Origin: Microbacterium sp. AG1240
Lineage (GTDB): Bacteria > Actinomycetota > Actinomycetes > Actinomycetales > Microbacteriaceae
Direction: 5' to 3'
DNA: 64,000 nt
Assembly: GCF_003635115.1 (NCBI RefSeq)
Contig: NZ_RBXJ01000003.1
Span: 383,324-447,323, forward strand
In this document: positions 1-6,283 of the stretch, one piece after another
Layout of the letters: each line of letters begins with the position of its first letter
How positions within the stretch are numbered: position 1 is the stretch's first letter
The notes under the pieces: model-generated
The model's database searches: none
Seen by the model: only the letters and a program-made list of their open reading frames with translations
What the model was told of the DNA's origin: nothing
Program-made: the position numbers and the translations under genes

Positions 1-1
1 C

Positions 2-1162
2 GGGATGGTCGCTGACAGCGCGGCACGCGGCATCCGCGAGATCGACGCGTCCGCGACGATCCTGATCCTCAGCGACGACGTCGACGAGCCGTACACCCGC
101 CCGGCGCTCAGCAAGAAGCTCTGGACCGACCCCGACTTCACCGACGAGCAGGTGCCGTTGAACACCGCCGCCGACACGGGCGCGGAGATCCGGCTGCGCA
201 CCACCGTGCGGGCGATCCGGCCCGCCGCTCACGAGGTGGTCACCTCCGACGGGCGGACCTTCACCTACGGACGCCTGCTCCTGGCGACCGGGGGCCGTCC
301 GGTGCCGTTGCCGCTCGACGACGCCTCCGACGGCCGGCGATCGATCGCGTTCCGCACCGCCGAGGACTACCGGCGGCTGCGCGCCCTCGCCGACGAGGGC
401 GGGTCGATCATCGTGGTGGGCGGCGGCTACATCGGCACCGAGCTCGCCGCGGCGCTCGTGCAGAACGGCATGGCGGTCACGCTCGTGCACACCGGCTCGG
501 TGCTGGGGGAAGACGTCTTCCCCGCCGACCTCGCGCACCGTTTCGAGCGGATGTTCCGCGACGCCGGCGTCGAGCTGGTCGGCGGAAGCCGGGTCTCCGG
601 CGGCACGGTCGACGGCTCGGGCGCCCGTCTCGAGCTCGAGAACGGCGAGGACCTGCGCGCGGATGCGGTGGTCGGCGGCCTCGGCATCACCCCCGAGACG
701 CGGATCGCCGAGGACGCCGGACTCACCGTCGACGACGGCATCGTCGTCGACGAGTTCTTGCGCACGTCTGCGGCCGACGTCTTCGCCGCGGGCGATGTCG
801 CCAGCTACCCCGACCGCATCCTCGGGCGACGCCGGGTGGAGCACGTCGACAACGCCCAGGAGATGGGGCGGGCGGTCGGGCGCAACCTCGCCGGGGCGGA
901 CGAGCCGTACACGCACACGCCGTACTACTACTCCGCGGTGTTCGGCCACCGCTATGAGGCGGTCGGCACGCTCGACGCGTCACTCGACACGGTCGAGGAC
1001 TGGCAGGAGCCGTTCGAGCGCGGCGTCGTCTACTACCTCGACGCAGGACGCGTCGTCGGCGTGCTGCTGTGGGGCGTGGAAGACCGGCGCGACGCCGCCC
1101 GCGCCGTCCTCGCCGCCGCCGAGGAGCTCGCTCCCGACGACCTGCGCGGCCGCATTCGCTGA
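2..1162 (+). CDS. FAD-dependent NAD(P)H:ferredoxin/rubredoxin-type reductase, 5' end cut by window
   Basis: Flavoprotein disulfide-reductase-fold enzyme that would pass electrons from NAD(P)H through FAD to a small redox partner. The N-terminal FAD GxGxxG motif lies outside the window: the reading frame is open to the first base and begins with GMVADSAARGI, normally about 10 residues inside such proteins, so the first ATG (base 5) is probably not the true start. Visible are the family-typical RPALSKKLW stretch, a central NAD-binding VVGGGYIGTELA, the second FAD motif FAAGDVASYP, and a C-terminal reductase domain with PYYYSAVFGHRYEAVG. The partner is not in view. Nothing links it to the purine genes downstream, from which it is separated by a repeat element. 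Confidence 0.85.
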   Translation, partial: GMVADSAARGIREIDASATILILSDDVDEPYTRPALSKKLWTDPDFTDEQVPLNTAADTGAEIRLRTTVRAIRPAAHEVVTSDGRTFTYGRLLLATGGRPVPLPLDDASDGRRSIAFRTAEDYRRLRALADEGGSIIVVGGGYIGTELAAALVQNGMAVTLVHTGSVLGEDVFPADLAHRFERMFRDAGVELVGGSRVSGGTVDGSGARLELENGEDLRADAVVGGLGITPETRIAEDAGLTVDDGIVVDEFLRTSAADVFAAGDVASYPDRILGRRRVEHVDNAQEMGRAVGRNLAGADEPYTHTPYYYSAVFGHRYEAVGTLDASLDTVEDWQEPFERGVVYYLDAGRVVGVLLWGVEDRRDAARAVLAAAEELAPDDLRGRIR

Positions 1163-1270
1163 GCCGGGCGTGACCGCGAGCGCCGAGCCGGGCGTGACCG
1201 CGAGACCGCTGCGGCGGCGCGAGACCCGGGCTCGATGTCAGGGTCTCGCCGCGCAGGCCGGGTCTCGCGG
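1161..1270. repeat. Composite palindromic repeat (GCGAGACC type), copy upstream of apt
   Basis: A perfect 20-bp direct repeat occupies 1161-1180 and 1185-1204. It runs into nested inverted repeats: CCGCGAGACC at 1198-1207 pairs perfectly with GGTCTCGCGG at 1261-1270, and an inner GCGAGACCC pairs with GGGTCTCGC near 1241. There are thus four half-sites, two in each orientation. A related copy lies at 1848-1928 on the other side of apt. It could act as a terminator for the oxidoreductase; no T-tract is present. Confidence 0.75.
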
Positions 1271-1286
1271 CCTGTGGCGGCTCGCG

Positions 1287-1292
1287 TAAGGT
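1287..1292 (+). promoter_or_regulatory. -10 hexamer of a leaderless apt promoter
   Basis: TAAGGT lies exactly 6 nt before the GTG start of apt. A -10 at this distance places transcription initiation on the start codon, and there is no Shine-Dalgarno sequence. No good -35 is visible. Confidence 0.6.
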
Positions 1293-1298
1293 CGTACG

Positions 1299-1826
1299 GT
1301 GCCCGACGCCTCCGCCCTCGCCCGCGCCGAATCGCTCATCGGCTCGATCCCCGACTACCCGCAGCCGGGGGTCGTGTTCCGCGACATCACGCCGTTGCTG
1401 GCGGATGCTGCCGCCCTCCGTGCGACGATCGATGCCCTCATGGAGCCCTTCGCCGGGCAGTTCGACGTGGTCGCCGGGATCGAGGCCCGAGGGTTCCTCC
1501 TCGCCGGCGCGGCGGCCACCGCCGCCGGTGTCGGGTTGGTGCCGATCCGCAAGGCCGGGAAGCTGCCGCGCCCCGCAGCATCCGTCTCGTACGCCCTCGA
1601 GTACGGCACCGCCGCGATCGAGATGCACGACGATCTGCCCCGCGGAACGCGCGTGCTGCTGCTCGACGACGTGCTGGCCACGGGTGGCACGCTCGCCGCG
1701 GGACGCGAGCTCGTGCACACCCTCGGCAGCGAGGTCATCGGCACGGCGGCCCTGCTCGAGATCGACGTGCTCGGCGGTCGCGCGGCCCTGGGCGACGCCC
1801 CGCTGCACTCCCTCTTCCACGTCTGA
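1299..1826 (+). CDS. apt: Adenine phosphoribosyltransferase
   Basis: Cytoplasmic purine salvage enzyme converting adenine and PRPP to AMP and pyrophosphate. The 175-residue protein has the usual family length. The diagnostic PRPP-binding loop VLLLDDVLATGGT is at about residues 119-131, and the N-terminal PDYPQPGVVFRDITPLL block is characteristic of APT. The GTG start is chosen because the family N terminus fits it and because a TAAGGT -10 is 6 nt upstream, implying leaderless translation. The gene stands alone, bracketed by two copies of the same composite palindrome. It adds a salvage step to a neighbourhood that otherwise degrades purines. Confidence 0.95.
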   Translation: MPDASALARAESLIGSIPDYPQPGVVFRDITPLLADAAALRATIDALMEPFAGQFDVVAGIEARGFLLAGAAATAAGVGLVPIRKAGKLPRPAASVSYALEYGTAAIEMHDDLPRGTRVLLLDDVLATGGTLAAGRELVHTLGSEVIGTAALLEIDVLGGRAALGDAPLHSLFHV

Positions 1827-1847
1827 CCCGCGGCCCCGAGCCCGCCC

Positions 1848-1928
1848 CTGACCGCGAAACCGCCTCCGCGTGGCGAAACCCCGACATAAAGCCCGGGTCT
1901 CGGCGCGCACGACGGGTCTCGCGGTCAG
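1848..1928. repeat. Composite palindromic repeat, copy between apt and urate oxidase
   Basis: CTGACCGCGAAACC at 1848-1861 pairs with GGTCTCGCGGTCAG at 1915-1928 (13 of 14), with an inner pair of GGCGAAACCC-like and GGGTCTCGG half-sites around a GACATAAAG centre. Spacing and half-sites match the copy at 1197-1270. It lies between converging genes and may serve as a bidirectional terminator. Confidence 0.7.
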
Positions 1929-1952
1929 TGAACCGCGGCCGCAGAACCGCGG

Positions 1953-2870
1953 TCAGATGAACGCGGGCAGGTCCAGCCAGGCGTCGGGGGCGGGGGCGGC
2001 GCCGTCGCGCGTGACCGTGCCCTCGATGAGGCCGTAGGGGCGGTCGGCGGCGAAGAAGACCTCGTTCGGATTCTCGAGGCCGAACGACGACAGGTCGACG
2101 ACGAAGTGGTGCTTGTTCGGCATCGCGAAGCGCACCTCGGCGATCTCGGGGCGGGCCTGGATCGCGGCCCTGCCCATCTCGAACAGCGTCTGCTGAAGAG
2201 CAAGCGAATGCACCGACGCGAAGGTGGCCAGCAGCACCTCGGTGACCTCGGCGTACAGGCCGTCGTAGTCGATGCCGGCCTCGACCGCCTCGGGCAGGAA
2301 CCGCCAGCGCCCCGTCACCGAGGTCGCCATGATCCGGTCGTCGGTCTCGACGAGGGTCGTGTAGCGATCGCGGGGGAAGCCGGCGAACTCGCTCCCGGTC
2401 GACTTCAGCACCGTGAGGTCTTTCACCCCGCCGGTCACGTGCACCGCGCCGTCGATCGACTGCACGGTGGCGAGGCGGGTGCCCTGCCCCTGCCGCACGA
2501 ACGAGTGGTCGTGCGGCACGCCGTCGACGAGGATGCGCTCCCACGCGTACTGCTCGGCCTGGAAGAGTCCGCCCTCGATCCACTCGAACGACGAGGTGAA
2601 GTGCTCGGCGAGCAGCAGCAGGAATTCCTCGGGCGAGCGGATGCCGTGCTCCTTCGCGAAGGCGAAGACGGTGTTCTTCTGCGTGTCGGTCGCCACGACC
2701 ATCGAGTTGTCGCCCGTGAGGTACGCCGACGCGAGGGCGGCGCCCCGCAGCTGCGACGTCACGTTGAGGTCGACGATCTCGTGCCGGGCGGAGTCGCGCA
2801 CGACGCGCACGACCCGGTTCTCGGCCTTGCCGTACTTGTTGGCGCCGAGGCTGACGCTCACTTCCGTCAT
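1953..2870 (-). CDS. uox: Urate oxidase (uricase)
   Basis: Cofactor-free oxidase converting urate, O2 and water to 5-hydroxyisourate and H2O2. The 305-residue length fits the family. Recognisable blocks are the N-terminal GANKYGKAENRVV, TGDNSMVVATDTQKNTVF (Thr and Asn of the active site), the RDRYTTLVETDDRIMAT segment and MPNKHHFVVDLS near the C terminus, all typical of tunnelling-fold uricases. The ATG is chosen because GGGAG sits about 6 nt upstream and the long open frame further upstream belongs to other genes. It is the last gene of uraD-uraH-uox; only 2 bp separate it from uraH. Confidence 0.95.
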   Translation of the reverse strand: MTEVSVSLGANKYGKAENRVVRVVRDSARHEIVDLNVTSQLRGAALASAYLTGDNSMVVATDTQKNTVFAFAKEHGIRSPEEFLLLLAEHFTSSFEWIEGGLFQAEQYAWERILVDGVPHDHSFVRQGQGTRLATVQSIDGAVHVTGGVKDLTVLKSTGSEFAGFPRDRYTTLVETDDRIMATSVTGRWRFLPEAVEAGIDYDGLYAEVTEVLLATFASVHSLALQQTLFEMGRAAIQARPEIAEVRFAMPNKHHFVVDLSSFGLENPNEVFFAADRPYGLIEGTVTRDGAAPAPDAWLDLPAFI

Positions 2871-2872
2871 GG

Positions 2873-3223
2873 TCAGCTCCCGCGGTAGGTCGAGTAGGCG
2901 AAGGGGCTCAGCAGCAGCGGCACGTGCAGGTGCCGGCCCGAGCCGTCGACCGTGAAGGTCACGGCGACGTAGGGGTGGAACGTCGGTGTGTCGCGGGCGG
3001 CGAAGTACTCGCCCGTGAGGAAGGTCAGCGTGTAGTCGCCGGGCTCGAGGGTCTCGGGGCCGAGCGCGAGCCTCCCGTCGGCGTCGGTGGAGCCGTGGGC
3101 GACGATCGCCCCGGCGGCCTCCGCGGTGACGGCGCCGCCCGACGCGTGGGCGAGTACGACCGACACCTCGGCGGCGGGGTTCCCCGTCGCCGCGTCGAGC
3201 ACGTGCGTGGTGAGGTGGGTCAT
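2873..3223 (-). CDS. uraH: 5-hydroxyisourate hydrolase, transthyretin-like
   Basis: Hydrolyses 5-hydroxyisourate, the unstable product of urate oxidase, to OHCU. The 116-residue protein starts with the family pattern THVLDAATGNPA (His 7 in the active site) and ends in the invariant YRGS tetrapeptide. A central HPYVAVTF block supplies another conserved His. Its ATG overlaps the uraD stop as ATGA, and uox follows after 2 bp, so the three consecutive steps of urate breakdown are translationally linked. Confidence 0.95.
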   Translation of the reverse strand: MTHLTTHVLDAATGNPAAEVSVVLAHASGGAVTAEAAGAIVAHGSTDADGRLALGPETLEPGDYTLTFLTGEYFAARDTPTFHPYVAVTFTVDGSGRHLHVPLLLSPFAYSTYRGS

Positions 3224-3741
3224 TCCTGCTCCTCCGGGAGGGTGGGCACCGCGAACGTCTCGCGCAGTCGCAGCAACGCGATCTCGGCCAGCTGCGCGGT
3301 CGCCTCGCGGGTCTCGGTCTCGGGGTCGTTCGACAGGCGGCGTTCGAGCTCGGCGAGCATCTCCGACGGCGTCCGGCCGGCGGCGCGGATGAGGAAGACC
3401 CGGCCGAACCGCTCCTCGTACCGGGCGTTGCCCTCGGCGATCGCGCCGACGACGTCATCGCCCGCGGCCGACATCGAGGCCTGCTCGCGACGCGAGGCCG
3501 AGGCCGCGGCGTCCGCACCCGTCACGCGCGCCCCGATGCGGGGGTGGTGGGCAAGGGCGGCTTCCAGGTCGGCGGGCGTCCACTGCTGCGCGAGCGCACC
3601 CGCATACGCCGCGAGGGCCTCCACCGAGCCGAACGGGCGACCCGTCACGATCGCGTTCACCCACCCGTCGACCTCGGCCCAGACGCGGGCGGTCGCGGTC
3701 GCTGAGGCCTCGTCGGCCGCGTCGAATTCGCTCAGTTCCAT
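3220..3741 (-). CDS. uraD: 2-oxo-4-hydroxy-4-carboxy-5-ureidoimidazoline decarboxylase
   Basis: Decarboxylates OHCU to (S)-allantoin. The 173-residue, largely helical protein carries the family signature AHHPRIG (catalytic His at about residue 65-66) and FIRAAGRTPSEML-like RVFLIRAAGRTPSEM with the conserved Arg. First gene of uraD-uraH-uox. The ATG is preferred over an upstream in-frame ATG because a TACGGT -10 lies exactly 6 nt before it, implying a leaderless mRNA. Divergent from allB, with a shared operator between them. Confidence 0.93.
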   Translation of the reverse strand: MELSEFDAADEASATATARVWAEVDGWVNAIVTGRPFGSVEALAAYAGALAQQWTPADLEAALAHHPRIGARVTGADAAASASRREQASMSAAGDDVVGAIAEGNARYEERFGRVFLIRAAGRTPSEMLAELERRLSNDPETETREATAQLAEIALLRLRETFAVPTLPEEQE

Positions 3742-3747
3742 TCCGTC

Positions 3748-3753
3748 ACCGTA
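3748..3753 (-). promoter_or_regulatory. -10 hexamer of a leaderless uraD promoter
   Basis: On the minus strand TACGGT is followed by 6 nt and then the uraD ATG. No Shine-Dalgarno sequence is present. Confidence 0.6.
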
Positions 3754-3784
3754 TCGAGCGCACATTTCGGGCGAGCGGCGAAAA

Positions 3785-3801
3785 TGTTGCCCTGGGTAAC
3801 A
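3785..3801. promoter_or_regulatory. Candidate operator TGTT-N9-AACA between uraD and allB
   Basis: TGTTGCCCTGGGTAACA is a near-perfect palindrome lying midway between the two divergent -10 hexamers. A site with the same TGTT-N9-AACA layout and a CC/GG core lies upstream of the xanthine dehydrogenase genes (29952-29968). This suggests one purine-responsive regulator for both. The regulator is not identified. Confidence 0.55.
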
Positions 3802-3821
3802 TCCGGGAAACGCGACGCACC

Positions 3822-3827
3822 TAGCGT
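3822..3827 (+). promoter_or_regulatory. -10 hexamer of the allB promoter, near-leaderless
   Basis: TAGCGT is 7 nt before the allB ATG; initiation would fall at or one base before the start codon. The candidate operator at 3785-3801 covers the -35 position. Confidence 0.55.
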
Positions 3828-3834
3828 GGTCGTC

Positions 3835-5184
3835 ATGACCGCGTTCCCCGCCCTGCCCGCCACGGTCGCCGCGCGCCGTGTCTGGACGGGCACCGCCTTC
3901 GTGCCGGCCACCGTCCACACCGTCGGCGGGGTGATCGCCGCCGTCGACGCCTTCGACCCGCGCGCCGACCTCGTGCTCGACGACGAGCGGATGCTGCTTC
4001 CTGGCCTCGTCGACTCGCACGTGCACCTCGACGAGCCCGGTCGCACAGAGTGGGAGGGGTTCGCGACCGGCACGGCCGCCGCGGCCGCCGGCGGCGTCAC
4101 GACTCTCCTCGACATGCCGCTGAACAGTGTGCCGGTGACCACCACGGTCGAGGCGCTCGCCGACAAGCGCGACGCCGCCCGGGGCAAGCTGGCCGTCGAC
4201 GTGGGGTACTGGGGCGGGGCGGTTCCCGAGAACCTCGGCACCCTGTCCGAGCTGGATGCGGCGGGAGTCGTCGGCTTCAAGTGCTTCCTGTCGCCGTCGG
4301 GCATCGACGAGTTCGGGCACCTCGCGCTCGACCAGCTCGACGCCGCGCTCGCCGAGATCGCGGGGCTCGGCAGCATCCTCATCGTCCACGCCGAAGACCC
4401 CTCGCACCTGCACGCCGACGGCCCGCTCGGCGAGGTGTACGCCGACTTCGTCGCCTCGCGCCCGCCGCAGAGCGAACGGGAGGCGATCCTCGCGGTGATC
4501 GAGGCGTCGCGGCGCACCCGCGGCCGGGCGCACATCGTTCACGTCTCCGACGGCGGGGCGCTCGACGCGGTGCGCGCGGCCAAGGCCGAGGGCGTGCCGC
4601 TCACCGTCGAGACGTGCCCGCACTACCTCACGCTCCGAGCGGAGGACGTGCCCGCGGGGGCGGCGCAGTTCAAATGCTGCCCGCCGATCCGCGATGCCGC
4701 GAACCAGGACCTCCTCTGGGGAGGCCTCCTCGACGGCACGATCGACGCGATCGTCAGCGATCACTCCCCGTCGACCGCCGACCTCAAGTCGTCTCCCGAC
4801 TTCGGCCTCTCGTGGGGCGGGATCTCGGGCCTGCAGACGGGCTTCGCCGCCGTCCACACCGAGGCCCACCGCCGGGGGGTGCCGATCGAGCGGCTGCTTC
4901 CGCTGTTCACCACCGGCCCCGCCCGCATCGGCGGACTCGCCGGGCGCGGGCGGATCGCGGCCGGTGAACCCGCGCACCTCGTGGTGTTCGACCCCGACGC
5001 CGTGCGAAGGGTCGACGCCTCCGCCCTCGAGTACCGCAACAAGATGTCGCCCTGGCACGGGCAGCACCTCCGGGGAGTCGTCGAGGCGACCTACGTGCAC
5101 GGCGGACTCGCGTACAGCGCCGCCGGTGTCGTCGAACGGCGGGGGCGTGAGATCCTGGCCGGATCCGCGTCACTCGCGGAGTGA
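3835..5184 (+). CDS. allB: Allantoinase
   Basis: Zinc amidohydrolase opening the hydantoin ring of allantoin to give allantoate. The 449-residue protein has the cyclic-amidohydrolase metal motif DSHVHLDEPG (His 62 and His 64), the lysine expected to be carboxylated in GFKCFLSPSG (about residue 149), HAEDP, HIVHVSD and a late SDHSPS aspartate motif, all in family order. The ATG is chosen from the family N terminus and the leaderless -10. It heads a plus-strand operon running to the allantoate amidohydrolase at 10490. Confidence 0.93.
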   Translation: MTAFPALPATVAARRVWTGTAFVPATVHTVGGVIAAVDAFDPRADLVLDDERMLLPGLVDSHVHLDEPGRTEWEGFATGTAAAAAGGVTTLLDMPLNSVPVTTTVEALADKRDAARGKLAVDVGYWGGAVPENLGTLSELDAAGVVGFKCFLSPSGIDEFGHLALDQLDAALAEIAGLGSILIVHAEDPSHLHADGPLGEVYADFVASRPPQSEREAILAVIEASRRTRGRAHIVHVSDGGALDAVRAAKAEGVPLTVETCPHYLTLRAEDVPAGAAQFKCCPPIRDAANQDLLWGGLLDGTIDAIVSDHSPSTADLKSSPDFGLSWGGISGLQTGFAAVHTEAHRRGVPIERLLPLFTTGPARIGGLAGRGRIAAGEPAHLVVFDPDAVRRVDASALEYRNKMSPWHGQHLRGVVEATYVHGGLAYSAAGVVERRGREILAGSASLAE

Positions 5185-5194
5185 GGGGCGAGCG

Positions 5195-6283
5195 GTGACG
5201 ATCGAGATCCTCCAGCCCGGCGTGGGTGAGACCCCGGGCGACCACTATCTTCCCGCCTCGCCCGAGACCGTGCGGTGGGGGCGCCTCCCGTGCGAGACGG
5301 ATGCTGCGGTGCTCACCGTCGCGCCGGGCGAGACCGTCACGATCGACACCGTCTCGCACGAGGGCATCCTCGATGACCAGGGGAAGGACCCGCTCGCGTT
5401 CTTCGCCTCGCACGGGGTCGCGGCCTCCGAGGTGCTCGACGACGCGGTCGAGATCGCCGCATCCGTCACCCGCGATCCGGCCGCCGACGGGCCGCACGTG
5501 GTCACCGGACCGATCAGGGTCGAGGGCGCCGAGCCCGGCGACCTGCTGAAGATCACGGTCGTCGAGCTCGTGCCGCGCGTGCCGTACGGCGTGATCTCGA
5601 ACCGTCACGGCAAAGGGGCCCTCGTCGGGGAGCTGCCGCGCGGGGCGGGCAACGTCAGCGTCTTCAGCCCGGTGGTCGAACGCGACGGGGAGCTGTTCGG
5701 GAGCCTTCCCGTGGTCGAGGGCGGCGAGCGGGTCGTGACGTTCCCGCTCGCGCCGTTCCTCGGCACGATGGGGGTCGCCGTCGCCGGATCAGACCGCCCG
5801 CACTCGGTGCCGCCCGGGGCGCACGGCGGCAACATCGACATCAATCTGCTCGTCGCGGGCACCGTGCTCTACCTGCCCGTGCAGGTGGCCGGCGCCCTCG
5901 CGTACGTCGGCGACCCGCACTTCGCGCAGGGCGACGGCGAGGTCGCGCTGACCGCGCTGGAGGCGTCGTTGCGTGCGACTCTGCGGTTCGACGTCGTCGC
6001 GAGGAACGATGCCCTCGCCGAGTTCGGCGAGATCACCGGGCCGCTCGTGCGTACGGCGGATTACCTGGTTCCCACCGGCCTCGACCCCGACCTGGATGCG
6101 GCGATGCGGGCGTGCGTGCGCGCCGCGCTCTCGCTGATCCGCGCGCGGTGGGGTCTCGACGAACACCTCGCGTACGCGTACCTGAGCGCGGCGACCGACT
6201 TCGACATCTCGCAGGTGGTCGACATCGTGTGCGGTGTGCACGCCCGCATCCGCGAGTCCGATTTCGCGGAGGTGGCTCGGTGA
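5195..6283 (+). CDS. Acetamidase/formamidase family protein, possibly an oxamate or small-amide hydrolase
   Basis: FmdA/AmdA-fold amide hydrolase, 362 residues, with family-typical segments GETVTIDTVSHEG, HVVTGPI, NRHGKGALVGELP, GTMGVAVAG and the metal-region HGGNIDIN. The GTG start has GAGGGGCGA 5 nt upstream and lies 10 bp after allB. The known family cleaves short amides such as formamide and acetamide to the acid and ammonia. No step in the classical allantoin route needs it. Because the neighbours should generate oxalurate and then oxamate, and no Ntn-type oxamate amidohydrolase (HpxW) is visible, I infer that it may hydrolyse oxamate or another small amide. That substrate is a guess from context. 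Confidence 0.75.
   Translation: MTIEILQPGVGETPGDHYLPASPETVRWGRLPCETDAAVLTVAPGETVTIDTVSHEGILDDQGKDPLAFFASHGVAASEVLDDAVEIAASVTRDPAADGPHVVTGPIRVEGAEPGDLLKITVVELVPRVPYGVISNRHGKGALVGELPRGAGNVSVFSPVVERDGELFGSLPVVEGGERVVTFPLAPFLGTMGVAVAGSDRPHSVPPGAHGGNIDINLLVAGTVLYLPVQVAGALAYVGDPHFAQGDGEVALTALEASLRATLRFDVVARNDALAEFGEITGPLVRTADYLVPTGLDPDLDAAMRACVRAALSLIRARWGLDEHLAYAYLSAATDFDISQVVDIVCGVHARIRESDFAEVAR

Noticed and set aside
1295..1300. TACGGT as the apt -10
   Set aside because: It overlaps the GTG start codon, so transcripts would begin inside the gene; TAAGGT at 1287-1292 has the recurrent 6-nt spacing.
3742..5100. Long upstream extension of the uraD frame
   Set aside because: It would run antisense through allB and across the promoter. 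UraD homologues begin near the chosen ATG, where a -10 sits at the right spacing.
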